A DNA stretch of 64,000 nucleotides from positions 1-64,000 of the forward strand of contig NZ_VLNT01000002.1 of the NCBI RefSeq assembly GCF_007421815.1, in the 5' to 3' direction. Numbering within the stretch: position 1 is the stretch's first letter; every line of letters starts with the position of its first letter. Below, piece by piece: positions 27,579 through 36,800 of the stretch. Source of the DNA: Aeromicrobium piscarium (GTDB lineage Bacteria > Actinomycetota > Actinomycetes > Propionibacteriales > Nocardioidaceae). Both the position numbers and the translations under genes were made by a program. The notes beneath the pieces were generated by a model. That model searched no databases and was not told the origin of the DNA. It saw only the letters and a list, made by a program, of their open reading frames with translations.

Positions 27579-27635
27579 TGAGTGTGACGTTTGGACGGCG
27601 AAATCGGAGGATTCACCGTCCAAACGTCACACTCA
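27579..27635. repeat. Perfect 20-bp inverted repeat between infB and rbfA
   Basis: Left arm TGAGTGTGACGTTTGGACGG (27579-27598) and right arm CCGTCCAAACGTCACACTCA (27616-27635) are perfectly complementary, with a 17-nt loop. It begins 14 nt after the infB stop and ends 28 nt before the rbfA ATG, within an otherwise tight operon. The lower GC of the arms differs from the surrounding DNA. Confidence 0.92.
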
Positions 27636-27649
27636 GCGAGTCGCGAACC

Positions 27650-30436
27650 TCAGTCGCGGGGCTTCTCGCGGAGCTCGAAGCTCTCGACGATGTCGCCGAT
27701 CTTGATATCGCCGTAGTTCCGCAACACCAAGCCGCACTCGAAGCCCTCGCGGACCTCGCTGACATCGTCCTTCTCGCGCCGCAGGCTCGACAGGTCGAGG
27801 TTGTCGGCGACGACATTGCCGTCGCGCAGCAACCGCGCCTTGGCATTGCGCCGGATCGTGCCGCCGACCACCATGCAGCCGGCGATATTGCCGATCTTGG
27901 ACGAGCGGAAGATCTCGCGGATCTCCGCCTGACCGAGCTGGTGCTCCTCGTAGATCGGCTTGAGCATGCCCTTGAGTGCGGCCTCGATCTCTTCGATCGC
28001 CTGGTAGATGACCGAGTAGTACTTGATCTGGACGCCCTCACGGTCGGCCATCTCGGTCGCCTTGCCCTGCGCACGGACGTTGTAGCCGACGATCACCGCA
28101 TTCGACGCGGTGGCCAGGTTCACATTGGCCTCAGTGATCGCACCGACACCGCGGTCGATGACCCGCAGGTCGACCTCGTCACCGACATCGATCTGGCTGA
28201 GCGAGTCCTCCAAGGCCTCGACCGAACCGGAGCTGTCGCCCTTGAGGATGAGCAGCAGCTCGGTGGTCTCGCCCTTCTCGACCTCGCGCATGAGGTCCTC
28301 GAGGGTACGACGGCCGCTGCGCTTGGCCAGCGCCGCGTTGCGCTCGCGGGCCTCACGCTTCTCAGCGATCTGACGAGCGATGCGATCGTCGTCGACGGCC
28401 ATGAAGTTGTCCCCGGCTCCGGGAACCGCCGTCAGACCGAGCACCAGCGCCGGCCGCGAGGGCGGCGCCTCCTCGATGCTGTCGCCGAACTCGTCGAGCA
28501 GGGCACGCACACGGCCGAAGGCCGAGCCCGCGACGATCGTGTCGCCCACGCGCAGCGTGCCGCGCTGAACGATCACGGTCGCGACGGGGCCGCGACCACG
28601 GTCGAGGTGCGCCTCGATCGCGAGACCCTCGGCGTTCTGATCGGGATTCGCTCGCAGATCCAGCGACGCATCGGCCGTCAGCACGATGGCTTCCAGCAGC
28701 TGCTCGAGGCCCGTGCCGGACTTGGCCGAGACGTCGACGAACATCGTGTCGCCGCCGTACTCCTCGGGCACGAGTCCGTACTCGGTGAGCTGGCCGCGCG
28801 CCTTGCTCGGATCGGCATCGGGCTTGTCGACCTTGTTGACCGCCACGACGATCGGCACACCGGCCGCCTGGGCGTGGTTGAGCGCCTCGACCGTCTGCGG
28901 CATGACGCCGTCATCGGCCGCGACGACCAGCACCGCGATGTCCGTCGCCTGCGCACCACGGGCACGCATGGCGGTGAACGCCTCGTGACCGGGGGTGTCG
29001 ATGAAGGTGATCGGACGCTCGGTGTCGTCGACCTCGGTCGTGACCTGGTAGGCGCCGATCGACTGCGTGATGCCGCCGGCCTCCTTGGCCACCACATTCG
29101 CGTTACGCAGGGCGTCGAGCAGCTTGGTCTTGCCGTGGTCGACGTGACCCATGACGGTGACGACCGGGGGCCGCGGCGCCATGTCGGCGTCGTTGCCCTC
29201 GTCCTCACCGAACTCCAGTGAGAAGGACTCCAGCAGCTCGCGGTCCTCGTCCTCGGGCGACACGACCTCGACGTTGTAGTTCAGCTCCTCACCGAGGATC
29301 TGCAGCGTCTCGTCGTTGACCGACTGGGTCGCGGTGACCATCTCACCGAGGTGGAACAGCACCTGCACCAGCGACGCGGCGTCGACGCCGATCTTCTCGG
29401 CGAAGTCGGTCAGCGAGGCACCGCGCGCGACGCGGACCGTCTCGCCGTTGCCCTTGCGGACCCGCACACCGCCGATCGCCGGCGCCTGCATCTGGTCGAA
29501 TTCCTGGCGCTTGGCGCGCTTGCTCTTGCGTCCACGACGCGGCGGACCACCGGCGCGCCCGAAGGCACCCTGCGTGCCACCGCGGCCACCGGGACCACGA
29601 CCGCGCCCGGGAGGACCGGAGAAGCCACCACCGCCGCCGGGACGGGGAGCTCCTCCGCCGCCACCGCCGGGACGATTTCCGGCACCGGGACGACCTCCGC
29701 CGGGTCGACCGCCGGGACGGCCGCCCTGACGTGCGTCAGGCCCGCCGACGGCCGAGCGCTTGGGCATCATCGCGGGGTTGGGACGCGGCATGCCGCCCGG
29801 ACGCGGCGCACCGGCACCGTCGCCCTGACCCTGTCCCTGACCACGTCCGGCCGGCGGACGCGGCGGGCGATCCTGCTGCATGCCCTGCTTGGACGAGAAC
29901 GGATTGTTGCCGGGGCGAGCGTTTCCCGAGCGGGGGCCGGGGCGCGGCCCACCGGGCTTGGGACCACCCGGACGGGGCCCGGGTGCCGGGGCATTGGACG
30001 CGGGAGCGTCAGCCTCGGGCGGCTTGGGTGCCGCCGGGCCGGGCTTCGGCGCGGCAGGACCCGGCTTGGGCGCCGCGGGGCCGGGCTTCGGCGCGGCCGG
30101 ACCGGGCTTGGGCGCGGCAGGCGCATTGCTCTCGCTCGCGACACTCTCGGTCGCGACGCTCTCCTGCTGAGGCGGGGCGCTCGGCGCAGCCGACTCGGCG
30201 GGAGCCGGGGTGCTCGCGGGGGCGTCCTTCTTCGGCGCGGCCTTCTTGGCCCCGCCCTTCTTGGCGCCCATCTCGCGCAGCTTGTCGCCGTGCTCGTCGT
30301 TGAGGCGACGCACGACCGGCGCCTCGACGGTCGACGAGGCGGACTTCACGTATTCGCCCATGTCCTTGAGGGTGGACAGGACGACCTTACTGGGGACTCC
30401 GAACTCGCGTGCGAGCTCGTGGACTCTGACAGCCAC
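27650..30436 (-). CDS. infB: Translation initiation factor IF-2
   Basis: 928 residues from a GTG (AAGGAG 6 nt upstream). Domains: IF2-N (about 1-50, [18 protein letters not shown]), a long A/P/G/K/R low-complexity linker (about 70-310), a second IF2-N near residue 340, the GTPase domain with GHVDHGKT (about residue 430), DTPGHEAF and NKVD, then domains II-IV. Delivers initiator tRNA to the 30S subunit. Linker holds heptad repeats and many glycines. Upstream ylxR and nusA share the operon. Confidence 0.97.
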   Translation of the reverse strand: MAVRVHELAREFGVPSKVVLSTLKDMGEYVKSASSTVEAPVVRRLNDEHGDKLREMGAKKGGAKKAAPKKDAPASTPAPAESAAPSAPPQQESVATESVASESNAPAAPKPGPAAPKPGPAAPKPGPAAPKPGPAAPKPPEADAPASNAPAPGPRPGGPKPGGPRPGPRSGNARPGNNPFSSKQGMQQDRPPRPPAGRGQGQGQGDGAGAPRPGGMPRPNPAMMPKRSAVGGPDARQGGRPGGRPGGGRPGAGNRPGGGGGGAPRPGGGGGFSGPPGRGRGPGGRGGTQGAFGRAGGPPRRGRKSKRAKRQEFDQMQAPAIGGVRVRKGNGETVRVARGASLTDFAEKIGVDAASLVQVLFHLGEMVTATQSVNDETLQILGEELNYNVEVVSPEDEDRELLESFSLEFGEDEGNDADMAPRPPVVTVMGHVDHGKTKLLDALRNANVVAKEAGGITQSIGAYQVTTEVDDTERPITFIDTPGHEAFTAMRARGAQATDIAVLVVAADDGVMPQTVEALNHAQAAGVPIVVAVNKVDKPDADPSKARGQLTEYGLVPEEYGGDTMFVDVSAKSGTGLEQLLEAIVLTADASLDLRANPDQNAEGLAIEAHLDRGRGPVATVIVQRGTLRVGDTIVAGSAFGRVRALLDEFGDSIEEAPPSRPALVLGLTAVPGAGDNFMAVDDDRIARQIAEKREARERNAALAKRSGRRTLEDLMREVEKGETTELLLILKGDSSGSVEALEDSLSQIDVGDEVDLRVIDRGVGAITEANVNLATASNAVIVGYNVRAQGKATEMADREGVQIKYYSVIYQAIEEIEAALKGMLKPIYEEHQLGQAEIREIFRSSKIGNIAGCMVVGGTIRRNAKARLLRDGNVVADNLDLSSLRREKDDVSEVREGFECGLVLRNYGDIKIGDIVESFELREKPRD
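30021..30121 (-). repeat. 21-nt coding repeats in the infB linker
   Basis: Four full and one partial tandem units of 21 nt encode repeated AAPKPGP heptads in the disordered linker of IF-2. Units differ at third positions (GGCTTGGGYGCC versus GGCTTCGGCGCG), in alternating two-variant order. Copy number is likely variable between strains. Confidence 0.85.
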
Positions 30437-30442
30437 TCTTCT

Positions 30443-30467
30443 CCTTCAGGGGGTCCAGCCCTGAAGG
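30443..30467 (-). promoter_or_regulatory. Hairpin overlapping the infB ribosome site
   Basis: On the minus strand CCTTCAGGG (30467-30459) pairs perfectly with CCCTGAAGG (30451-30443) across a 7-nt loop. The 3' arm contains AAGG of the AAGGAG ribosome-binding site that precedes the GTG at 30436. A stable stem would hide that site, so infB translation may be controlled by folding or by ribosomes coming from ylxR. Confidence 0.55.
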
Positions 30468-30547
30468 GGGCCGGACCTAGTTGACGTACAGGCTCATTGC
30501 GAGGTACTCATCGAGTGCTCATGAGCGTGTGCTCCGTTTTCGGTCGG

Positions 30548-30569
30548 GAGGCGTCCGGTCGGACGCCTC
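30548..30569 (-). terminator. Hairpin between ylxR and infB
   Basis: Nine-base stem GAGGCGTCC / GGACGCCTC with a 4-nt loop, 4 nt after the ylxR stop. It could act as a partial terminator or RNA stabiliser in the 137-nt ylxR-infB gap, the largest gap in the operon apart from that at infB-rbfA. On the minus strand it is followed by a short ACCGAAAACG, not a T-tract. Confidence 0.5.
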
Positions 30570-30573
30570 GTGG

Positions 30574-30849
30574 TCAGGTGCTCCGGTCACCAGGGTTCAC
30601 GATCAGCGATCGCAGCGCTTCGATCTGCGGGTGGCCTTCACGACGAAGGGCCCGACCGAAAGCGCGGCGACGGACCGCGAGCTCCAGGCACTCGGACGAC
30701 GGATGCAAGTGTGCACCGCGCCCGGGCAACATGCCATCGGTGTCCGGGACGACCGAGAAACTACCATCGCTCGCGCCCGGCCGTGCGACGACACGCACCA
30801 GAGTGGACTTGTCCGCACGCTCACGACAACCGATGCACGTGCGGATCAC
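30574..30849 (-). CDS. ylxR: YlxR family RNA-binding protein (DUF448)
   Basis: 91 residues from GTG 30849 (VIRTCIGCRERADKSTL). The conserved RTCIGCR start, LPGRGAHLHP and C-terminal RRAFGRALR are the YlxR signature. YlxR has been linked to RNase P and transcription control in other bacteria. Placed between nusA and infB as usual. A much longer frame to 31188 is antisense-free but overlaps nusA and is not conserved. Confidence 0.92.
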   Translation of the reverse strand: MIRTCIGCRERADKSTLVRVVARPGASDGSFSVVPDTDGMLPGRGAHLHPSSECLELAVRRRAFGRALRREGHPQIEALRSLIVNPGDRST

Positions 30850-30860
30850 CGACGACAAGT

Positions 30861-31901
30861 CTAGCCGTTGGTCGAAACGTCCGTGGCAGCGGCTTGCCCC
30901 GTCGGCTCGGTATCGGGTCGGATGTCGATCCGCCAACCGGTCAACTTGGCGGCCAGCCGGGCGTTCTGTCCCTCGCGTCCGATCGCGAGCGAGAGCTGGA
31001 AGTCCGGCACGACGACCCGGGCCGCCTTCGCTGCGGCGTCCAGGATCGTGACGCTGGTGACACGCGAGGGCGAGAGCGCCTGCGCGATGAACTCGGCGGG
31101 ATCGTCGCTGTAGTCCACGATGTCGATCTTCTCGCCGTGCAGCTCGCTCATCACATTGCGCACGCGCTGTCCCATCGGGCCGATACACGCTCCCTTGGCG
31201 TTGACGCCCGAGACCGTGGGCCGGACCGCCACCTTCGTGCGGTGCCCCGCCTCCCGGGCGATGGCCGCGATCTCCACCGAGCCGTCGGAGATCTCCGGGG
31301 ACTCCAGCGCGAACAGGAGCTTGACAAGATTGGGGTGCGTGCGCGATACCTTGACCCTCGGTCCGCGAGGCGAGCGCTCCACCTCGTACACATAGGCCTT
31401 GATCCGCTCACCGTGGGAATAACGCTCCTCGGGGACGCGCTCGGTCGCCGGCATGACCGCCTCGATGGATCCGAGATCGATCATGACGTCACCGGGGCGA
31501 CGCCCCTGCTGGATCACACCGGACACCACGTCACCGACGCGGCCGGAGAACTCCCCGTACGTGGCCTCGTCCTCGAGATCGCGGAGCCGCTGCATGATGA
31601 GCTGGCGCGCGACGGTGGCAGCGAACCTGCCGAAGTCCTCGGGCGTGTGGTCGAACTCCTCGCTGAAACGCTGCACGGGAGCTTCGTCCTCGCGATCTGC
31701 GGGCGCGTCGGTGAGGCGTTCCTTCGCCCAGACCGTGACATGGCCGCTCGTGCGGTCGAGCTCGACGCGGGCGTGATGGTGGGCATCGGCGGTCTTGTGA
31801 TACGCCGAGAGCAGCGCGGTCTCGATCGCCTCGACCACGACCTCGAGCGAGATCCCCTTCTCTCGCTCCAGCAGTCGCAGGGCGCTCATGTCGATGTCCA
31901 T
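30861..31901 (-). CDS. nusA: Transcription termination/antitermination factor NusA
   Basis: 346 residues: N-terminal RNA polymerase-binding domain (about 1-100), S1 domain (about 105-185), and two KH domains ([20 protein letters not shown] and [20 protein letters not shown] with GxxG loops). No C-terminal acidic repeats, as in other actinobacteria. Controls pausing, termination and rRNA antitermination. The ATG overlaps the rimP stop by one base. Confidence 0.97.
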   Translation of the reverse strand: MDIDMSALRLLEREKGISLEVVVEAIETALLSAYHKTADAHHHARVELDRTSGHVTVWAKERLTDAPADREDEAPVQRFSEEFDHTPEDFGRFAATVARQLIMQRLRDLEDEATYGEFSGRVGDVVSGVIQQGRRPGDVMIDLGSIEAVMPATERVPEERYSHGERIKAYVYEVERSPRGPRVKVSRTHPNLVKLLFALESPEISDGSVEIAAIAREAGHRTKVAVRPTVSGVNAKGACIGPMGQRVRNVMSELHGEKIDIVDYSDDPAEFIAQALSPSRVTSVTILDAAAKAARVVVPDFQLSLAIGREGQNARLAAKLTGWRIDIRPDTEPTGQAAATDVSTNG

Positions 31902-32350
31902 CAGACGTCCTTCCGATTGAGTTCGATCTCGATGACGGCGCGCTCGATATCGCCGTAAGCGTAACGAGTGGGCACGCCACCGCGCAGCAGATCGACGCCG
32001 GACTCGTCGCTGTCGCCGATGCGAGCGGTGACGGTGGCGCCGTCGGTCGTCGTCACGTGGACGAGCCGGTCGTGGTTGCGTCGCCAGTGCCGGGGGGCGG
32101 TCAGGGGGCGGTCGGCGCCACGCGAGGTCACCTCGAGTGTGTACGGGGCCTGGCCCATCGCGTCGGTGGCGTCCAGGGCCGCCGACACCGCCCGGGTGGC
32201 CTGAGCGATCGCATCGATGCCGACGCCACCGTCACGGTCGACGGCGATCACCAGGCGCCGGTGCTTGCCCTGGCCGACGACCTCGACCGACTCCAGGTCG
32301 AGCCCGAGATCGGCGACCACCGGCGCGACGACCCTCTCAAGCTCGCTCAT
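31901..32350 (-). CDS. rimP: Ribosome maturation factor RimP
   Basis: 149 residues with the RimP N-terminal alpha-beta domain ([20 protein letters not shown], then [31 protein letters not shown]) and a C-terminal SH3-like part. Needed for 30S assembly. First gene of the nusA-infB operon. GGGAGGGACCGT precedes the ATG. A short upstream reading frame overlaps the start by 4 nt. Confidence 0.95.
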   Translation of the reverse strand: MSELERVVAPVVADLGLDLESVEVVGQGKHRRLVIAVDRDGGVGIDAIAQATRAVSAALDATDAMGQAPYTLEVTSRGADRPLTAPRHWRRNHDRLVHVTTTDGATVTARIGDSDESGVDLLRGGVPTRYAYGDIERAVIEIELNRKDV

Positions 32351-32430
32351 ACGGTCCCTCCCCCCGCGATGGCCGCGGCGGTGGGCTCGGAGGCGCCGCT
32401 TCCCTCGATCGACTCGCTTCGCTCGGTCAT
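32347..32430 (-). CDS. Possible leader ORF overlapping rimP
   Basis: A 27-codon frame, ATG 32430 to TGA 32347, whose stop overlaps the rimP ATG by 4 nt. The coded peptide starts MTERSESIEGSG. Ribosome site is weak (AGGGG 11 nt upstream). It may be a leader allowing coupled entry into rimP, or chance. The rest of the divergent gap (32431-32519) contains the promoters, which I cannot place with confidence. Confidence 0.25.
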   Translation of the reverse strand: MTERSESIEGSGASEPTAAAIAGGGTV

Positions 32431-32519
32431 GCCGGAGACGCCCCTATTCAGTTCGATGGCCACGACGGTCCTACGTGGCACCATCGTAGCGGTCCCGGAC
32501 GGTCCACTAGGCTGCGACC

Positions 32520-32942
32520 GTGACCAGCCGACGTGTGCTCTTGGGAGGCGGAATCGCCGCCGGTGCCGTCGTGGCCCTCGGGGCCACCGGCCGCCTCGAT
32601 GACGTGGTGCGCGGCGTCGGCGTCAAGCCTCGTCCGCGGCCGGTCCACGCCGACGTCAGCTTGGTGCGCGCCGTCCTCGTCGATCAGCAGCGGGTGCTCT
32701 CGATCGCGCGGGGAACCTCAGGTGCCGAGGACGTCGCCGAGGTGCTCGAACAACACATCGTCCAGCTCGGAGGGACGCCCAGTGGCGCGACCGAGGCGGG
32801 AGCCCTGTCGACCGCGCTCGGCGAGGCGGCGGATCATCGTGCCGCCGACGCACTCGCCGCGACGTCACCCGATGTCGTGCGGGTGCTGGCCTCGATGGCT
32901 GCCGGTCTCGACCAGCTCTCAGCGACCTGGGAGGGTGCCTGA
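32520..32942 (+). CDS. Tat-signal-like hypothetical protein
   Basis: 140 residues from GTG 32520, no clear ribosome site, possibly leaderless. N-terminal SRRVLLGGGIAAGAVVALG has the twin-arginine and hydrophobic stretch of a Tat signal, followed by a proline/arginine turn. The remainder is predicted helical (DVSLVRAVLVDQQRVLSIAR). No domain recognised with certainty. The stop overlaps the start of the DUF4439 gene (TGATG), so the two are coupled and probably work together outside the membrane or at it. Confidence 0.7.
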   Translation: MTSRRVLLGGGIAAGAVVALGATGRLDDVVRGVGVKPRPRPVHADVSLVRAVLVDQQRVLSIARGTSGAEDVAEVLEQHIVQLGGTPSGATEAGALSTALGEAADHRAADALAATSPDVVRVLASMAAGLDQLSATWEGA

Positions 32943-33349
32943 TGAACGAGGCGGAGGCCTTGCGCTGGCGTGTCTGGCTGGAGCTCGAGATGGAAGCGGT
33001 CTGGCTCTATCCCGTGATCGCCGCGCGCTTCGATGCGCTGCGCGCGGCCGCCACCGCGGCGTACGAGGCGCACAGCGATCTTCGCGATGCCCTCGTGTCG
33101 GTGCTGGCCGATGCCGATATCGAACCTCCCGGCCCCCTCGTCAGCTACGAGGTCGGCGAGCTCGGCTCGCCCGAGGACGCGCAGGACGTCGCCGCGCGGC
33201 TCGAACAGCGGCTGTGCGCCTCGATCGCCGCTCTGACCGGCGAGGTCGACGGCGAGGAGCGCGAGCGAGTGGTGCGCGAGCTGCGCACCACCGCTGTGCG
33301 GGCCGTCTCGTGGGGCGCGTCCCCCGAACCCTTCCCCGGCCTCGACTGA
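32942..33349 (+). CDS. DUF4439 ferritin-like protein
   Basis: 135 residues, four-helix layout: ALRWRVWLELEMEAVWLYPVIAARF, then AAATAAYEAHSDLRDALVSVL, and a C-terminal helix ending AVSWGASPEPFPGLD. Matches the DUF4439 ferritin-like family found beside proS or rimP in actinobacteria. Acidic residues sit in helix 1 and 3, but a full di-iron motif is not obvious. Function unknown. Confidence 0.8.
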   Translation: MNEAEALRWRVWLELEMEAVWLYPVIAARFDALRAAATAAYEAHSDLRDALVSVLADADIEPPGPLVSYEVGELGSPEDAQDVAARLEQRLCASIAALTGEVDGEERERVVRELRTTAVRAVSWGASPEPFPGLD

Positions 33350-33370
33350 ACCGTCCTGCGTCCCGTCCCA

Positions 33371-33428
33371 GATCTGGCCAGTTGTGGCCCGTTCACGTAC
33401 CGGAAAACGGGCCACAAACGGCCAGATC
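33371..33428. repeat. TGTGGCCCGTT-family palindrome B2
   Basis: Arms of 23 nt (33371-33393 and 33406-33428) pair with two mismatches across a 12-nt loop. The inner core is TTGTGGCCCGTT / AACGGGCCACAA. Same arms as B3 apart from two bases. First of two elements between the convergent DUF4439 and proS genes. Confidence 0.9.
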
Positions 33429-33503
33429 CTCGGCCCTGGCATCGACACATCCGATGGGTGAGACGATCTCGCCTACCGGACAACGGTCTCCGGCCCCTCG
33501 ACT

Positions 33504-33557
33504 TCTGGCCAGTTGTGGCCCGTTCCAGGTGCTCGAAACGGGCCACAACTGGCCAGA
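33504..33557. repeat. TGTGGCCCGTT-family palindrome B3
   Basis: Perfect 21-nt arms (33504-33524 and 33537-33557) with a 12-nt loop CCAGGTGCTCGA. Outermost bases read TCTGGCCAGTTGTGG. It lies 30 nt beyond the proS stop. B2 and B3 differ in the loops and flanks but not in the arms, so the arms are conserved as a unit. Probably a bidirectional terminator pair or mobile palindromes. Confidence 0.92.
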
Positions 33558-33587
33558 TCTGGGACCGGAGGTCTCAGGGAGGGAGGG

Positions 33588-35327
33588 TCAGGCAAGGGTG
33601 GCGACGAGGTCGGCCAGGGGTACGTCGCGACGGTCGCCGGTGGCGCGGTCCTTGACCTCGACGACACCGTCGGCCAGACCCTTGCCCACGACGACGATGG
33701 TCGGTATGCCGATCAGCTCGGCGTCCTTGAACTTGACCCCGGGCGAGACCTTGGGGCGATCGTCGTAGAGGACCTCCACGCCCGCGGCCTCCAACCGCGC
33801 CACGAGATCGGCCGCCGCCTCGAACTGGGCCGGGTCCTTGCCCGCCACCACCAGGTGGACGTCGAAGGGCGCGATGGCCGCGGGCCAGACGATCCCCTTG
33901 TCGTCATAGGAGTTCTCGATCACGGCAGCTACGGCACGTGAGACACCGAAGCCGTACGACCCCATCGCCACCGTGACCAGTTTGCCGTTCTCGTCGAGGA
34001 CCTTCAGGCCCAGCGCCTCGGCATACTTGCGGCCGAGCTGGAAGACGTGGCCCATCTCGATGCCGCGGGCCAGCTCCAGGGGTCCGCTGCCGTCCGGAGC
34101 CGGATCCCCCGCCTTGACCTCGGCGGCTTCGATCGTGCCGTCCGCGGTGAAGTCGCGACCGGCGACCAGATCGATCACATGCGAGCCGGGCATGTTCGCA
34201 CCGGTGACCCAGCGGGTCCCCTCGACGACCCGGGGGTCGACGAGGTAGCGGATACCCGTGGCTCCCTCGGCGCCGAGGACGCCCGGCCCGATGTAGCCCT
34301 TCACCAGATCGGGGTAGCGCTCGAAGTCGGCATCGCCGAAGGGCTCGATATCGGCTGGAGCGACCTGGCTTTCCAGTCGCTTCATGTCAACCTCGCGATC
34401 GCCGGGGATGCCGATCGCGAGCGGCTCGGAGGCGCCGTCGGGATATCGCAGCATGACCAGCACGTTCTTGAGCGTGTCGGCCGCCGTCCAGGCACGGTCG
34501 TCACGAGGGAACCGCTCGTTCAAGTGATCGACGAGGGTCTCGATGGTCGGGGTGTCAGGGGTGACCTCCGCGTGGGCGGCCGGCGCGTCGTCGTAGGGCT
34601 GCGGGGCAGGGACCACGGTCGTCACCGCCTCGACATTCGCGGCGTACCCGCCCGGAGATCGCACGAAGGTGTCCTCCCCCGTGTCGGCGACCACCAGGAA
34701 CTCCTCACTCGCCGACCCGCCCATCGCGCCGGAGTCGGCGTGCACGACCGCGTACTCGAAGCCGAGCCGGTCGAAGATACGGACGTAAGCGGCCCGGTGC
34801 GCCTGGTACGACCGCTCCAGGCCGGCATCGTCGATATCGAAGGAGTACGAGTCCTTCATGATGAACTCGCGTCCACGCAGGATGCCCGCGCGGGGACGGG
34901 CTTCGTCGCGATACTTGGTCTGGATCTGATAGAGGCTCAGCGGCAGGTCCTTGTACGAGGAGTACAGGTCCTTGACCAGCAGGGTGAACATCTCCTCATG
35001 TGTCGGGCCGAGGAGCAGGTCGGTCCCACGTCGATCCTGGAGACGGAACAGATTGGGTCCGTATTCGGTCCACCGATTCGACGCCTCATAGGGTTCGCGC
35101 GGCAGGAGTGCCGGGAAGCGCACCTCCTGCGCGCCGATCGCCTCCATCTCCTCGCGCACGATCGCCTCGACCTTCGCGAGCACGCGCAGGCCGAGCGGCA
35201 GCCAGGAGTAGATGCCCGGCGCGACACGACGCACGTAGCCGGCGCGGACGAGGAGCTTGTGGCTCGGGACCTCGGCGTCGGCGGGGTCGTCGCGGAGCGT
35301 GCGGACGAAGAGCCGTGACATGCGCAT
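33588..35327 (-). CDS. proS: Prolyl-tRNA synthetase
   Basis: 579 residues of the bacterial class II type, charging tRNA-Pro. Start [19 protein letters not shown], motif 2 region with GPTHEEMFT and [17 protein letters not shown], an editing (YbaK-like) insertion at about 230-390, motif 3 [17 protein letters not shown], and a C-terminal anticodon-binding domain. ATG 35327 or 35321 are both possible. Repeat locus A4 sits just upstream, so transcription must start close to the gene or pass through it. Confidence 0.97.
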   Translation of the reverse strand: MRMSRLFVRTLRDDPADAEVPSHKLLVRAGYVRRVAPGIYSWLPLGLRVLAKVEAIVREEMEAIGAQEVRFPALLPREPYEASNRWTEYGPNLFRLQDRRGTDLLLGPTHEEMFTLLVKDLYSSYKDLPLSLYQIQTKYRDEARPRAGILRGREFIMKDSYSFDIDDAGLERSYQAHRAAYVRIFDRLGFEYAVVHADSGAMGGSASEEFLVVADTGEDTFVRSPGGYAANVEAVTTVVPAPQPYDDAPAAHAEVTPDTPTIETLVDHLNERFPRDDRAWTAADTLKNVLVMLRYPDGASEPLAIGIPGDREVDMKRLESQVAPADIEPFGDADFERYPDLVKGYIGPGVLGAEGATGIRYLVDPRVVEGTRWVTGANMPGSHVIDLVAGRDFTADGTIEAAEVKAGDPAPDGSGPLELARGIEMGHVFQLGRKYAEALGLKVLDENGKLVTVAMGSYGFGVSRAVAAVIENSYDDKGIVWPAAIAPFDVHLVVAGKDPAQFEAAADLVARLEAAGVEVLYDDRPKVSPGVKFKDAELIGIPTIVVVGKGLADGVVEVKDRATGDRRDVPLADLVATLA

Positions 35328-35381
35328 GGCACGAGGGTAGCGACCGCGCCGCCCGCTCCCCCGACCGCATCGCGCCCCGGA

Positions 35382-35525
35382 GCGGTGACCTACGCACCTC
35401 TCGCCACGTGCAGCGGTGCGTCCGGCACCTCTCACCTCCTCGGAGGGGTGCGTAGGTCACCGCCCGATGACGGGAGGGGTGCGCAACCCACCGCCCGATG
35501 ACGGGAGGGGTGCGTAGGTCACCGC
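35382..35525. repeat. 31-nt periodic repeat locus A4
   Basis: Two inverted units start at 35382 (GCGGTGACCTACGCACC) and 35413 (GCGGTGCGTCCGGCACC), 31 nt apart. Three opposite units start at 35447, 35478 and 35509, each 31 nt apart: GGTGCGTAGGTCACCGC, GGTGCGCAACCCACCGC, GGTGCGTAGGTCACCGC. Outer inverted arms are perfect over 16 nt. The last two units are identical over most of 31 nt. Core matches locus A8. Confidence 0.92.
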
Positions 35526-35534
35526 TCGAGGAGG

Positions 35535-35894
35535 TCAGGAACGGGCGCGAAGCGCGGCGCGGATGAGCGGCCACTGCAGTGGGAGTCGCGCGACCGTCCC
35601 GACCTTGAACGCGGTAGAGGCCCGTGGGCTGCGGACGACATCGACGGCCATCTGCACGTTGGCCGGGAAGACCGCCGCCAGCAGGCCGGCCGCCGCCAGG
35701 CCGCCGAACCGGCGCGTCCGCGGCAGGGCCAGCAGACCCGCGCACACCAGCTCCGCGGCTCCCGATGCGTAGACCAGCTCGGTCTTCGCGGGCAACACCT
35801 CGGGCACGATCCGCGCGAACGGCTCCGGCTTCACGAAGTGCACGACACCGGCGCCCGCCAGCAGGGCGACGAGACCCATCGTGTCCTTGCGCAT
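35535..35894 (-). CDS. DoxX-like small membrane protein
   Basis: 119 residues from ATG 35894, four membrane helices (about 5-20, 42-58, 65-85, 100-115), with HFVKPEPFARIVPEVLP and YASGAAELVCAGLLALPRTR typical of DoxX/DoxD-like proteins. Their role is often linked to redox or thiosulfate metabolism but is undefined for this group. Just 11 nt downstream of the DUF4081 acetyltransferase, likely cotranscribed. Confidence 0.78.
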   Translation of the reverse strand: MRKDTMGLVALLAGAGVVHFVKPEPFARIVPEVLPAKTELVYASGAAELVCAGLLALPRTRRFGGLAAAGLLAAVFPANVQMAVDVVRSPRASTAFKVGTVARLPLQWPLIRAALRARS

Positions 35895-35905
35895 GCTCGT
35901 TCCTC

Positions 35906-36757
35906 TCACATCAGGACGGTGGCGAAGGTCGACACCTGGCGGAATCCGACGCGTTCGTAAAGGCGCCGGGCGGGAGTGTTGTAGTCGTTGACGTACAGCG
36001 TGACAGCCGGGGCGAAGCTGCGTCGCGCGCGGTAGACCACTCCGGCGAGGGCACGCTCGGAGACCCCCTCGCCTCGTCGGCGAGGCGTGACCCACACCCC
36101 CTGCAACTGGCAGGCGGCGTGGGTGTGCGCGCCGACCTCGGTCTTGAACACGACCTGGTCGCCTTCGATGATCGCGTAGGCGCATCCCTCCGCGATGAGC
36201 TGCGCCACCCGCGCACGGTAGCCTCCGCGATCGCCGATGGTCGGGTCCACGCCGACCTCCTCGGTGAACATCGCGACGCTGGCGGGAAAGAGGACATCGA
36301 GCTCGTCGACCGCGACCGGCCGCACGCGATCGTCCGCCGCCAACGGGCTGTCGCCGTCGAGCACGAGAAAGGGCTGGTCGAGCCGCTCGGAACGCGCCTC
36401 GCCCCAGGTGGGCCGCAGGCGCCTCCAGAGGGGCACGACGACCTCGGCCGGCCCGACGAGCGAGCGAGAACGCGCGTCGCGCCGGACGAGCCGCTCGGCG
36501 AAGGCCTCCACAGCCTCCTCGGTGGCCTCCACCGGCACGACATTGGCACCGACGTGACAGGCCGACACGAGGCGCTCGCGCTCGAAGTACCCCCAGATCT
36601 GAGCCCCGAGCCAGCGCTGATCGATGCCGGCGGACGCGACCCGGTGACGCACGAACACATTGGCCAAGGGGTCGCGATCCAGCAGCCCGAGCAGGTCGGG
36701 AAGGTCGTGGCGCGACAGAGAACGGACGTAGGATGCGCCCGCAGCCACCTCGGTCAT
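35906..36757 (-). CDS. DUF4081 / GNAT acetyltransferase (Rv2867c-like)
   Basis: 283 residues: N-terminal DUF4081 domain (about 10-140, DLPDLLGLLDRDPLANVFVR) and C-terminal GNAT domain (about 150-283) with QLQGVWVTPRRRGEGVSERAL as acetyl-CoA loop and VTLYVNDYNTPARRLYERVG. It sits next to ispG as does Rv2867c in mycobacteria, a conserved actinobacterial arrangement. Substrate unknown. Confidence 0.9.
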   Translation of the reverse strand: MTEVAAGASYVRSLSRHDLPDLLGLLDRDPLANVFVRHRVASAGIDQRWLGAQIWGYFERERLVSACHVGANVVPVEATEEAVEAFAERLVRRDARSRSLVGPAEVVVPLWRRLRPTWGEARSERLDQPFLVLDGDSPLAADDRVRPVAVDELDVLFPASVAMFTEEVGVDPTIGDRGGYRARVAQLIAEGCAYAIIEGDQVVFKTEVGAHTHAACQLQGVWVTPRRRGEGVSERALAGVVYRARRSFAPAVTLYVNDYNTPARRLYERVGFRQVSTFATVLM

Positions 36758-36800
36758 GGCTCGGAGCCTAGCCGAGTCGCGACAACGGCGCGCGAAGGTG

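Noticed and set aside
27065..29221. A 718-codon plus-strand frame opposite infB and rbfA
   Set aside because: Antisense shadow of conserved genes; no recognisable motif.
35382..35525. CRISPR reading of the 31-nt periodic units
   Set aside because: Units reverse orientation within each locus, spacers are not unique sequences of constant length, and no cas genes are present.
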